Assembly (NCBI GenBank): GCA_903895725.1
Contig: CAITUV010000050.1
Location: 1-35,991 of the forward strand
Source: an uncultured Myxococcales bacterium
GTDB lineage: Bacteria > Myxococcota_A > UBA9042 > CAIXZC01
DNA: 35,991 bases
Reading direction: 5' to 3'
Positions 22,308 to 30,014 of this stretch are shown piece by piece. Numbering within the stretch: position 1 is the stretch's first letter; every line of letters begins with the position of its first letter. The notes under the pieces are model-generated. The model had not been told where the DNA came from. It worked only from the letters and a program-made list of their open reading frames with translations, and searched no databases. Position numbers and translations under genes: made by a program.

Positions 22308-25300
22308 ATGCGTGGGTTGAACGGAGTGATGTGGGCTGCGATCGTGATTGGCTCCCTGGTGGTGGCGGTTCCACAGGCCGTTGCCGAGGTGCCGCTGACC
22401 CTGTCCTACCAGGGGTTCCTGACCGATGCCGTGGGGAATCCGGTCACCGGTGAGTGGACCTTGAGCTTCTCGTTCCACCACGAGAAGACCGGTGGGGAGC
22501 CGTTCCACCAGGAGACCGTCGATGTCGTCACCCAGCTCGGGCTGTTCTCCGCTGCGCTGGGCGAGGAGGAGGCAAACCCGCTCTCCATCGAGGACTTCGC
22601 TGCCGGTGCGGTGTGGCTCGAGCTCTCCATCGAGACCGATGTGGGCCCGGTGGTGCTCAAGCCCAGGCAGCAGGTCGTGAGCAATCCGTTCGCATTCCAT
22701 GCGTCGGCAGCCGCTCTGGCCTCGGATGCGGGCAAGCTCGGCGGCAAGGACCCGGCGGCTTACGTGACGGTGGAGAAGGCCGGGGAAGTCTGCGTGACGC
22801 CGGATTCCCTCGCGGCACAAGTCGCGGCGCTGGGCTTTGTCCCCGGGCCCCATTACACCGATGCCGACGTGGCCAAGTACCTCCAGGAGAGCGGCTTTCT
22901 GGCCTGCCAGTGCTACGGCGATGACCAGGTGGCAGCATACCTGCTGGCCTCGGGCTACGTGCCCGGCCCCCACTTCTCCGGGGACTATGCGGACCTCGTC
23001 GGGGCTCCGGACCTGAGCCAGTATGTCAAGGCAACCGACCTGGAAGGTACGCTGGCTGCCCTGGGAGTGCTGCTGTCCGACGGCAGCGTCCCGGTCACGG
23101 GTAACCTCAACTTCATGGGCAAGCAGGCGGTCAACCTCGTGGTCCACAATGCCAAGAACGCACCGCTCAATCCGGTGGCCGGACAGCTCTGGTGGGAGAC
23201 CGGCGCCAAGGTGCTTCGAGTGTTCGACGGTACCTCCTGGGTGGCAGCAGGCGGTGGCACGGCCATGGACCTGTCCTGTGGCGGCTGCGTCGATGCCGCG
23301 GATGTCAGCTTCCCGTTTGCGGCCGGATCGGACAAGGGCGGTGCCGCGCTCTCCGCACTCGACCTGGCCTGCCAGGGGTGTATCGGTGCCGACGAGGTCG
23401 GCTTCTCCTGGGCCAAGGGGGTCCTGCCCGGCGGTGATGCCGAGCATGCCCTGACTGCGGACACGGCGACCAACTCGCTGACCGCGAACCAGGCTGCCAA
23501 CGTCACGTGTGTCGGATGCGTGCAGGTCTCGGAGATCGACCCGGCCGCGCTGGCCGCCAAGTACGTCAGCTTCAGCGACGTCAAGACCAAGCTCGGGGCG
23601 ACCACGGTCCAGGGCGCGTTCGAGAAGATCGTGGAAGGCGGGGCTGGCGGCGGCTTCCAGGAAGGCAACGGCACCGTCCTCCCGTTCGAGCAGAACTGGG
23701 GAATGCCCGCGTATGGGGCGGCTTCCACCTATCTACACCTGATGAATCCGACGACGCCGAAGGTGGTGACCTGGCTCTACGGCGAGGAGAGCACCGGCTT
23801 CTCGACATCCAACAACCTGGTCGTTGCGTACGACTTCGCCCCGAACAAGTACTCCGCATCGGTGAACGGCACGGCGGGGCAATCGGTCCTCCAGGTGGGC
23901 AACCCGTCCAACTTCACGGTGGGAGCCAGCATCATGGTGCACCAGACCGTGGGGACGGGGGGCAACGGTACCGGTGCGGGCACCTGGGAGCTGAACAAGG
24001 TGCTCGGCGTGGAAGGGAGCACGCTGCTCCTGGCCAAGGCGCTGGACAACAGCTACGTCTCGGATGGGACGGCTCTCGCTCAGGCGGTGGTGGCCGCGTC
24101 CTACAATCAGCTCGAGATCGTGAACGGCGGCATCATCCGTCCAGCGATCACCAACCCGGCGGCCCAAAGCGGGCTCATCGGCGGGATCGTGTACGTCCGC
24201 GCCCGCAAGATCATCGTCAAGACGGGTGGGCGGATCCACGCGGACGGCATGAGCGCGTACCAGTGGGGTGACGACTGGAGCGGCTACAAGGGGGAGATTG
24301 CCTCCTCCGAGTGCAAGAACATGAACGGACAGTATGGTCCGACGGCCAACTGTTCCGGCGGTGGCGGCGGCAACGGCAGCTCCAACTGGAACTCCACCGG
24401 CGGCGGTGGCGGAGGCGGCAACAAGACCGCTGGAAAGAACGGCAGCGGAAACGGCGGCCAGGGAGGGGCGGTCAAGGGAGATGCGGCCGGCAAGACGCTG
24501 CATTTCGGCGGGTCGGGTGGTTCAGGCTATGCGGGCTACGCCGGAGGCGGCGGCGGTATCGTGGTCCTGGGAGCCGAGACCATCATCGTGGAGAGCGGCG
24601 GCGAGGTCTCGGCCCGGGGAACCGACGGCAGCTGCTGCTGTGGCAACAGCACGTCGTACTCGGGCGGCGGCGGCGGTGCGGGCGGCACGATCTTCCTGTT
24701 CACCAGCCAGCTGGTCAACAATGGCACGATCACCGTGGCCGGCGGCAAGGGCAGCAACTGCGGAGATGCCAACCGGGTCGGCGGCGAGGGCGGCTCCGGA
24801 TGGCAGCTTACCCTGCCTCCCATCCCGGGAACGATCAACGAGAGCTTTGCCAAGGGGATCGAGATCTACGTCGACGGGAAGAACGTCACGGGCACGCTGG
24901 GCGACCCGAATCAAAAGGGGGCCCCCCACTGGGACGCGGTGGAGAAGAAGTGGGGCTCGGACGGCCTGCATGCCTGGAGCACCGGTCCGCTCGACCTGAC
25001 CACCGTCACCGACTGGACGCTGGGCGAGCACCGGCTGGAGTTCAAGGAGACGGGCGGATCGGGGGGCGATCTCAAGATGTTCACCTACGTGATCTACCCG
25101 TTCACCAAGTCCAGCGCACCGGTCAACGACACCTGCGACACGCCGGTGCTGCTCGACCTGTCCAAGGTCGTCACACTGTCCGCCTCTACGGAAGACGTGA
25201 TGGGAAAGGTCAAGGCGACGGATGCCAACCAGGCCCCGTTCTGCGGCGGCAGCGGCGGGCCGGACCTGGTGTACGCATTCACGCTGACTCAGTGGCGGCA

Positions 25301-25874
25301 GGTATCGGTCAACGTCCTGTCCGCGTTTACGCCGAGGACCTACATCAAGAAGGGCAAGTGCCTCGACGGCGACGTGGTCGGATGCGGAGGGGCAAGCTGG
25401 ACCAGCGGTGTGCTGGAGCCGGGGACCTACTACTTCTTCGTCGACGGGGACGGCAACCTCCAGAAGGGGGACTTCACGTTCACGCTCACTCCCTCTCCCC
25501 CCGGACCACCGGAGAACGATACCTGCGCCAAGCCGCAGGTTCTCATCTTCGAGAACGGGACGGCCAAGGCATCAGGCATGACGCTGTTCTCGACGAGCAA
25601 CTACAAGGCAGCGTGCGGCGGGGACGGGGCCCTGGACAACGTGTACCAGTTCGAGGTACCGGCCGGGACGAGCGAGATCGCTGTCAGTCTCACGGCCGAC
25701 TTCTCGCCGGCTCTGTACATCTCGAAGGATTCCTGCACCGCGGCCCCCATCGCCTGTGCGCCGGGGACTTCGTACACCATGGCCTGGCCCACTCCAGGCA
25801 CCTACTTCCTGTTCGTGGACGGCAAGACCGTGGCGGACAAGGGGCTCTACTCGGTGACGGTGACGCTGAAGTAG
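22308..25874 (+). CDS. Secreted Gly-rich protein with a tail-fibre-like N-terminus and two PPC-like C-terminal domains
   Basis: 1188 residues with a Sec signal peptide (VMWAAIVIGSLVVAVPQAVAE). The first ~130 mature residues (LTLSYQGFLTDAVGNPVTGEW ... LKPRQQVVSNPFAFHA) resemble an N-terminal domain seen in many secreted proteins with tail-fibre-like repeats. GFVPGPHYTDADV and GYVPGPHFSGDYADL are repeated elements. Three Cys-pair repeats follow (LSCGGCVDAADV, LACQGCIGADEV, VTCVGCVQVSEI, near residues 322, 354 and 400), then a Gly-rich beta-strand region (~683-800) with GGGGGIVVLGAETIIV. Two C-terminal domains beginning NDTCDTPVLLDL and NDTCAKPQVLIF, each ending in GTYYFFVDG or GTYFLFVDG, look like bacterial pre-peptidase C-terminal domains. 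CTGGAGG lies before ATG 22308. The 28-nt gap after the MopE lipoprotein and the shared Gly-rich style suggest a matched surface pair. Confidence 0.88.
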   Translation: MRGLNGVMWAAIVIGSLVVAVPQAVAEVPLTLSYQGFLTDAVGNPVTGEWTLSFSFHHEKTGGEPFHQETVDVVTQLGLFSAALGEEEANPLSIEDFAAGAVWLELSIETDVGPVVLKPRQQVVSNPFAFHASAAALASDAGKLGGKDPAAYVTVEKAGEVCVTPDSLAAQVAALGFVPGPHYTDADVAKYLQESGFLACQCYGDDQVAAYLLASGYVPGPHFSGDYADLVGAPDLSQYVKATDLEGTLAALGVLLSDGSVPVTGNLNFMGKQAVNLVVHNAKNAPLNPVAGQLWWETGAKVLRVFDGTSWVAAGGGTAMDLSCGGCVDAADVSFPFAAGSDKGGAALSALDLACQGCIGADEVGFSWAKGVLPGGDAEHALTADTATNSLTANQAANVTCVGCVQVSEIDPAALAAKYVSFSDVKTKLGATTVQGAFEKIVEGGAGGGFQEGNGTVLPFEQNWGMPAYGAASTYLHLMNPTTPKVVTWLYGEESTGFSTSNNLVVAYDFAPNKYSASVNGTAGQSVLQVGNPSNFTVGASIMVHQTVGTGGNGTGAGTWELNKVLGVEGSTLLLAKALDNSYVSDGTALAQAVVAASYNQLEIVNGGIIRPAITNPAAQSGLIGGIVYVRARKIIVKTGGRIHADGMSAYQWGDDWSGYKGEIASSECKNMNGQYGPTANCSGGGGGNGSSNWNSTGGGGGGGNKTAGKNGSGNGGQGGAVKGDAAGKTLHFGGSGGSGYAGYAGGGGGIVVLGAETIIVESGGEVSARGTDGSCCCGNSTSYSGGGGGAGGTIFLFTSQLVNNGTITVAGGKGSNCGDANRVGGEGGSGWQLTLPPIPGTINESFAKGIEIYVDGKNVTGTLGDPNQKGAPHWDAVEKKWGSDGLHAWSTGPLDLTTVTDWTLGEHRLEFKETGGSGGDLKMFTYVIYPFTKSSAPVNDTCDTPVLLDLSKVVTLSASTEDVMGKVKATDANQAPFCGGSGGPDLVYAFTLTQWRQVSVNVLSAFTPRTYIKKGKCLDGDVVGCGGASWTSGVLEPGTYYFFVDGDGNLQKGDFTFTLTPSPPGPPENDTCAKPQVLIFENGTAKASGMTLFSTSNYKAACGGDGALDNVYQFEVPAGTSEIAVSLTADFSPALYISKDSCTAAPIACAPGTSYTMAWPTPGTYFLFVDGKTVADKGLYSVTVTLK

Positions 25875-25905
25875 ATACCGGCCAGCCGATTCCCGGCAGT
25901 CCCGC

Positions 25906-26724
25906 TCAGAACAGCAGGCCGATCAGGGCGGGGGCGACCCAGGCCTCGACCACCGAGGCCACGCCGAGAAACACGACGGACAGGACCACGATTCGAAGCA
26001 CCGCGAGCCCCACCTGGTTGAAGCGGGGAGAGCCCACCTCGTACTTCTGAAGGCCCTTGGAGAGGAAGACCCCGGCCATCGCCACGAGCACGTAGCCGCA
26101 GGCTTCCAGGAGCAGGTGCGGGAAGATGCAGACGAACGACTTCAGGAAGTAGACCACCGGCCCGCCGTCGGTCAGATCCGGAGCGGTCCTGGCGATGTAC
26201 GGAAACACCACCCCCCAGACCGATGCGTTCCACGCCAGCACCAGGAGCATCCCGCCATGCCGGTAGAGCAGGGAGAAGAGGAAGCACGCGGCCAGTACGA
26301 CGAGGTTGTGGCCGAGCACGCCGGACAGATCGTCGAACCGGACGTCGGTGATGGAGTGGCCGCCATAGTCGCCGATCTGGCGTTCGAACAGAGCCAGGAG
26401 CTTCGTCTCAGGCACGAAGAGGGTGGCCACGGCGTAGGTCCCCATGATGGACAGGAACATCGTCAGGAGCGAGATCGCCAGCCGCAGGTTGGCGGTCGAA
26501 GCCTTGCTGCCCCCTCCCCAGATTTCGTCCCGGTTCCTCTCGAGGAGCAGCTCCACTGTCCGCGCCTGGGCAAAGGCCACCAGGAAGACGCCGATGAGAC
26601 TCGCCTCAGCGGGAAACAGCAGGAAGCCGCACCCGATTCCGAGGAACGATGCCAGGACCGACTCGGCCAGCACGAGACCGTTGCCGAATGCAGGGTTGCG
26701 GTAGAATCGATCGAACAGGTACAT
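25906..26724 (-). CDS. Stage II sporulation protein M (SpoIIM/DUF95) family membrane protein
   Basis: A 272-residue polytopic protein with about six transmembrane helices. It carries family-like features: an N-terminal amphipathic segment (FYRNPAFGNG), the G-rich GIGCGFLLFP helix, HNLVVLAACFLFSLLYRHGG, PHLLLEACGYVLVAMAGVFLSKGL and a C-terminal hydrophobic helix. In Firmicutes SpoIIM is part of the engulfment machinery, but the family is widespread in non-sporulating bacteria and its role there is unclear. Nothing here implies sporulation. No strong ribosome site precedes the ATG. The gene lies 80 nt after the small anchored protein on the same strand and converges on the Gly-rich protein gene with a 31-nt gap. 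Confidence 0.82.
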   Translation of the reverse strand: MYLFDRFYRNPAFGNGLVLAESVLASFLGIGCGFLLFPAEASLIGVFLVAFAQARTVELLLERNRDEIWGGGSKASTANLRLAISLLTMFLSIMGTYAVATLFVPETKLLALFERQIGDYGGHSITDVRFDDLSGVLGHNLVVLAACFLFSLLYRHGGMLLVLAWNASVWGVVFPYIARTAPDLTDGGPVVYFLKSFVCIFPHLLLEACGYVLVAMAGVFLSKGLQKYEVGSPRFNQVGLAVLRIVVLSVVFLGVASVVEAWVAPALIGLLF

Positions 26725-26804
26725 GGGGTCAACTCAACCGATCCGGATCCGGTGCAGCCTTCCCAGGGCACGTGGGGTAAGCCCCGAGCCCCGGAGCCTC
26801 TCCC

Positions 26805-27368
26805 CTACATCGAAGAGGCGAGGTTCCTCGAGAACCAGGGCGTCGCCTGCACCGCGGTGAAGCTCTCGTCCTGAGGCACGTAGGTCTTCAGGTACTCCTC
26901 CATCTCCCGGCCGTGCTCTCGGAGGAACTTGCGTGCCTCCTTGGGAGACTCGATGCTCATCATCTGCTCCTGGAGACCGTCCCACTTCGACAGCTCCGGC
27001 TCGAGCTTGCGGAACTGGCCGCAGATGGGAAGCTCCTCGTTGGCCGCACATCCGAAGTACTTGTCCGGTACGGTTTTTCGCCACAAGCCGCCCCGGCCGG
27101 TGACGTTGTAGGCAAGCTCGTTGAACGCGGCCAGCACCTCGAGCGGGTCATCGGGCCTGGCCTGGAACTGCTCGGAATAGGCTTTGAGGTAGGTTGATTC
27201 GTGGGCAGCCAGCGCCTCCCACATGGCGTTTTGAAGCGCAGCGTCCGATCCGGGGCGGATGGAGCTGCCCGTGGCCTGTCCCGACGGGGTCGGGGGCCAG
27301 TTCAGGACGGCATACACGGCCCCTGCCACCACCACAGCGACTGCCACGCCGACGACCACTTTCTTCAT
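26805..27368 (-). CDS. Small membrane-anchored protein, unknown function
   Basis: 187 residues. An N-terminal hydrophobic helix (VVVGVAVAVVVAGAVYAVLNW) acts as a signal anchor or uncleaved signal peptide, then a Pro/Gly/Ser linker leads to a soluble, mostly helical domain that is probably periplasmic. Two cysteines in GCAANEELPICGQ could form a disulfide. A strong GAGGAGG ribosome site precedes the ATG. No family is recognised. It is transcribed away from the PIG-L gene and precedes the SpoIIM-like gene. Confidence 0.78.
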   Translation of the reverse strand: MKKVVVGVAVAVVVAGAVYAVLNWPPTPSGQATGSSIRPGSDAALQNAMWEALAAHESTYLKAYSEQFQARPDDPLEVLAAFNELAYNVTGRGGLWRKTVPDKYFGCAANEELPICGQFRKLEPELSKWDGLQEQMMSIESPKEARKFLREHGREMEEYLKTYVPQDESFTAVQATPWFSRNLASSM

Positions 27369-27395
27369 GGTGGAACCTCCTCAGGTTGCAGCACC

Positions 27396-27424
27396 AGGAT
27401 ATCCGGAGGCCCGGGGCGGGGCAA
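27396..27424 (-). promoter_or_regulatory. Weak promoter candidate for the minus-strand anchored protein/SpoIIM-like pair
   Basis: On the minus strand: TTGCCC (27419-27424), a 17-nt spacer and TATCCT (27396-27401), about 28 nt upstream of the ATG at 27368. Four of six matches in each hexamer. Confidence 0.3.
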
Positions 27425-27435
27425 GGGAAACCGGA

Positions 27436-27447
27436 TGTGCTTGCACA
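27436..27447. promoter_or_regulatory. Small palindrome in the divergent promoter region
   Basis: TGTGC-TT-GCACA (27436-27447) lies between the two divergent promoter candidates of the anchored-protein and PIG-L genes. Its position fits a shared operator, but the arms are only 5 bp and chance is possible. Confidence 0.25.
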
Positions 27448-27476
27448 ACCTGTCTCTGCCGGGGGGCGGGGCACCC

Positions 27477-27504
27477 TTGACCTCTCCCGTCCATTGGCTA
27501 CCAT
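27477..27504 (+). promoter_or_regulatory. Weak promoter candidate for the PIG-L deacetylase gene
   Basis: TTGACC (27477-27482, five of six), a 16-nt spacer and TACCAT (27499-27504, three of six). The start would fall at ~27511, leaving a very short leader with GAGAGG before ATG 27527. Confidence 0.3.
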
Positions 27505-27526
27505 CGGGCCTGAGAGGTTCCTTGTC

Positions 27527-28408
27527 ATGTGTGCGACCCACATCTTCCTGTCTCCGCACCTCGACGATGCGGTGTTTTCGTGCGGGGGGACGATCGCCGC
27601 GCTCGTGGCCGCAGGGCACAGCGTGAAGGTCGTGACCGTGACGGCAGGTTCCGCACACCTGGCCAGGCTTCCGTATTCGGCCCGCAGGCTCCATTCCCTG
27701 TGGGGGTTGTCCGGAGACGTGGTGGCCGCCCGCCGCGAGGAAGACCTCAGCGCCGCATCCCTGCTCGGTTTTGCCCCGGTGCACCTCGACTTCCTCGATG
27801 CCATCTACCGCAGCGACATCCGTGGCCGCTTCCTGTATCCGACGCGGGACAGCCTGTTCCCCGGAGGGGGATGGCGACGGGAGCGCCCGCTCGTGGCGAG
27901 GCTGGCGGAGCGCCTGTCCGAGTGTGCACGGGGACGGTGGTCCGATGCGGCCTGTCTCGGCGGCCAGGCGGCCGGCGACGGGAAGGCGGCCCATGGCAGA
28001 GCGCCCGGCGGAGCGACCTGGACCGTCTATGCTCCATTGGCGCTGGGGAACCACGTGGATCACCAGCTCGTCCGGCAGGCGGTGCGACGGTCCGGGCTCA
28101 GCCCCGTGTGGTACGAGGACTTCCCCTATGTCGGCTCGATGCCGGCCCTGGCTTGCGGGGACCTTCGGCCGGCGGCCCGGTGGGTTGCCCGGCGCCTGGG
28201 GGTGAGGACCGACGCCATTCGCCCCGTCCTGGTGCCGTTCAATCCGGCCGTGCGCGTTCGGGCCATGCGCGTCTACCGCTCACAGCTGTCCACGGTGTTT
28301 GGTACCGAGGAGGAGATGATCGAGGACGTCGTGAGATTCCTCCCGCGGGCCGACGGGGGCTTGCCCGCAGAGCGGCTGTGGTATCCGGTGGGCGGGTCGG
28401 CGAGCTGA
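27527..28408 (+). CDS. PIG-L family deacetylase
   Basis: A 293-residue protein of the PIG-L/LmbE fold, zinc-dependent enzymes that remove acetyl groups from N-acetylglucosaminyl compounds and related sugars or thiols. The metal/catalytic motif is SPHLDDAVFSCGG (H11, D13, D14) and the third zinc ligand region is NHVDH (H176, H179). The core Rossmann start is intact (VKVVTVTAG). The length is near the family norm. ATG 27527 is preceded by GAGAGG at about 9 nt; in-frame starts further upstream run through the divergent intergenic region and are rejected. It stands alone, divergent from the anchored-protein gene and convergent with the MFS gene, so its substrate cannot be inferred. Active-site residues look complete. 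Confidence 0.9.
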   Translation: MCATHIFLSPHLDDAVFSCGGTIAALVAAGHSVKVVTVTAGSAHLARLPYSARRLHSLWGLSGDVVAARREEDLSAASLLGFAPVHLDFLDAIYRSDIRGRFLYPTRDSLFPGGGWRRERPLVARLAERLSECARGRWSDAACLGGQAAGDGKAAHGRAPGGATWTVYAPLALGNHVDHQLVRQAVRRSGLSPVWYEDFPYVGSMPALACGDLRPAARWVARRLGVRTDAIRPVLVPFNPAVRVRAMRVYRSQLSTVFGTEEEMIEDVVRFLPRADGGLPAERLWYPVGGSAS

Positions 28409-28467
28409 GTCGGGGCGGGGGCCCTGTCGATTCCGGTAGAGAGGGGGCAGAGTTCAGGCAGGTGCGT

Positions 28468-29754
28468 TCAGCGCAGTCGGCCGATGTGGGGAACCACGAA
28501 CGGTGCGGCCGCGGCGAATGCCAGGCTGAGCCCTGCATTGAAGGCCACGGCGGCCGGCTCGCTCCAGCTTTCGGCCAGAGTCCCGATCATCAGCCCTCCC
28601 AGCGGCACGAAGCCGAAGAAGGCCAGCGTGTAGACGCTCATGACCCGTCCCCGGAGCGTGTCGGGGGCCAGAGTCTGCAGCAGCGAGTTGGTCGCATTGA
28701 GCGCAACGATCAGCCCCACGCCGGCCACGGCCAGGAAGAGCAGGGACACGGGAAGCCACCGGACGAAGGAGAAGGCCAGCACCGCGGCCGGCATCAGGAA
28801 GACTGCCCGCAGGATCATCCGGCCCCGGGCTGCCCGTCTCCCCAGCCAGGCCAGGAACAGAGCTCCCCCCAGCGCTCCGATTCCCCGGGCCGACTGGAGG
28901 AATCCATTCGTCGTCGCATCGCCATGCAGCACGCGGGATGCCCACGCGGGCATCAGCGTCACGAAGGAGACGCCAAACAGGCTCATGACCACCACCAGCA
29001 GGATCAGGAAGCGCACGGTCCGGTCGGACGCGACGAAGACGAGCCCCTCCTTCATGTCGGCCAGTGCGGAAGGTCTGTGCATGGGAACGGGCTCGGCCCC
29101 GCCTTCCGGGGAAGGCAACGGACCGGCCCGGCGGCCGTCGAGCCGCATCATGGCCAGCGCGGCCAGCACAGCGAGGTAGGAGACCGCATTGGCCAGGAAG
29201 CACCATTCCGGGCCGGCCGCGGCGTAGACGACCCCCGCCACAGCGGGCCCGAGCGTCGTGGCCGTGTTGAACATCGTCGAGTTGAGAGCGATGGCGTTGG
29301 TCATCTCCTCCCGATCCACCATCTCGAGCACGAACGCCAGCCGAGCCGGCGCATCGAAGGCCCCCGCCGCTCCGGCACAGGCAGCCAGCACGAGGATGTG
29401 CCAGGGCTGCACCAGGTCCAGGAAGGTCAGGAGTGCCAGGATCGCCGCCAGCAGCATCAGGGCACTCTGGGTGATCATCAGCAGGAGGCGTCTCGGCACC
29501 CGGTCCGCCACGACGCCGCCCCACAGCATGAACAACCAGGTCGGGAGGCCGGCGGCAAATGCCACATAGCCGAGGTAGGCACTGGACCCGGTCAGCTCGA
29601 ACACGAGGAAGCCCTGGGCGCTCACCTGCATCCATGTCCCGAACAGGGACACGAGCTGCCCGATGAACCAGAGCCGGTAGTTCCGGAACTTCAGCGCAGA
29701 GAAGGTGCTGTGCACCACCTCCAGCCAGAATGGCTCTCGCTCTGCGACCGACAC
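28468..29754 (-). CDS. MFS transporter (EntS/MFS_3-like exporter)
   Basis: About 428 residues with 12 predicted transmembrane helices of the major facilitator superfamily. The N-terminal FSALKFRNYRLWFIGQLVSLFGTWMQ is typical of MFS_3/EntS-like exporters. The conserved loop 2-3 motif is WGGVVADRVPRRLLL and a motif C-like region follows (NTATTLGPAVAGVVY). The C-terminal half repeats the pattern (FLAWLGRRAARGRMIL). These proteins export siderophores, drugs or other small molecules; the substrate is unknown. The frame opens at GTG 29784, but GTG 29754 is preferred because GGGGAGGAG lies at proper spacing just before it. No partner gene adjoins it. Confidence 0.9.
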   Translation of the reverse strand: MSVAEREPFWLEVVHSTFSALKFRNYRLWFIGQLVSLFGTWMQVSAQGFLVFELTGSSAYLGYVAFAAGLPTWLFMLWGGVVADRVPRRLLLMITQSALMLLAAILALLTFLDLVQPWHILVLAACAGAAGAFDAPARLAFVLEMVDREEMTNAIALNSTMFNTATTLGPAVAGVVYAAAGPEWCFLANAVSYLAVLAALAMMRLDGRRAGPLPSPEGGAEPVPMHRPSALADMKEGLVFVASDRTVRFLILLVVVMSLFGVSFVTLMPAWASRVLHGDATTNGFLQSARGIGALGGALFLAWLGRRAARGRMILRAVFLMPAAVLAFSFVRWLPVSLLFLAVAGVGLIVALNATNSLLQTLAPDTLRGRVMSVYTLAFFGFVPLGGLMIGTLAESWSEPAAVAFNAGLSLAFAAAAPFVVPHIGRLR

Positions 29755-29884
29755 GTCCTCCTCCCCCGCACACGGCAACTTCACGCAAGATACTACCGGG
29801 CAACGGGGAATTCCAGGGCCGTTGGGCCCGGCCGACCGAGTAGCCCCATCGGCCGTCAGTCAGAGGCCCCCCCTCGTTCCCCCC

Positions 29885-29936
29885 GTCCTATGTCTTCCAT
29901 GCGTCCCATATGTCCTATGCGTCCTATTGTCCCATT
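29885..29936. repeat. Degenerate 9-nt tandem repeat in the intergenic region
   Basis: Units gtcttccat, gcgtcccat, atgtcctat and gcgtcctat follow each other at 9-nt steps, with partial units at both ends; the consensus is [GA][CT]GTCC[CT]AT. It lies in the 260-nt divergent gap between the MFS gene and the FG-GAP lipoprotein gene, upstream of the latter's promoter candidate. It is pyrimidine-rich on the plus strand. Confidence 0.7.
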
Positions 29937-29954
29937 GCCCCACCCCTCCCCCTC

Positions 29955-29983
29955 TCGACACCCACGGGATTCTGCGCTAGAAA
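29955..29983 (+). promoter_or_regulatory. Candidate promoter of the FG-GAP lipoprotein-lipase pair
   Basis: TCGACA (29955-29960, five of six), a 17-nt spacer and TAGAAA (29978-29983, four of six), 31 nt upstream of ATG 30015, with a GGGAGG ribosome site between. Consensus match only. Confidence 0.4.
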
Positions 29984-30014
29984 GAAGGCCGTGACGTTTC
30001 CCCGGGAGGTCGAC

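Noticed and set aside
24311..26050. A 579-residue plus-strand frame in another frame of the Gly-rich gene, running into the SpoIIM-like gene
   Set aside because: Arg/Gly-rich product typical of a frame-shifted GGC-rich gene; it has no start context.
25906..26724. Evidence for sporulation genes
   Set aside because: The SpoIIM/DUF95 family is widespread in non-sporulating bacteria and no other sporulation gene is present.
28409..28467. Intrinsic terminator between the convergent PIG-L and MFS genes
   Set aside because: No stable stem followed by a T-run was found. The other convergent gaps (25875-25905 and 33843-33923) likewise lack one, apart from a short CCGGG-AG-CCCGG in the last.
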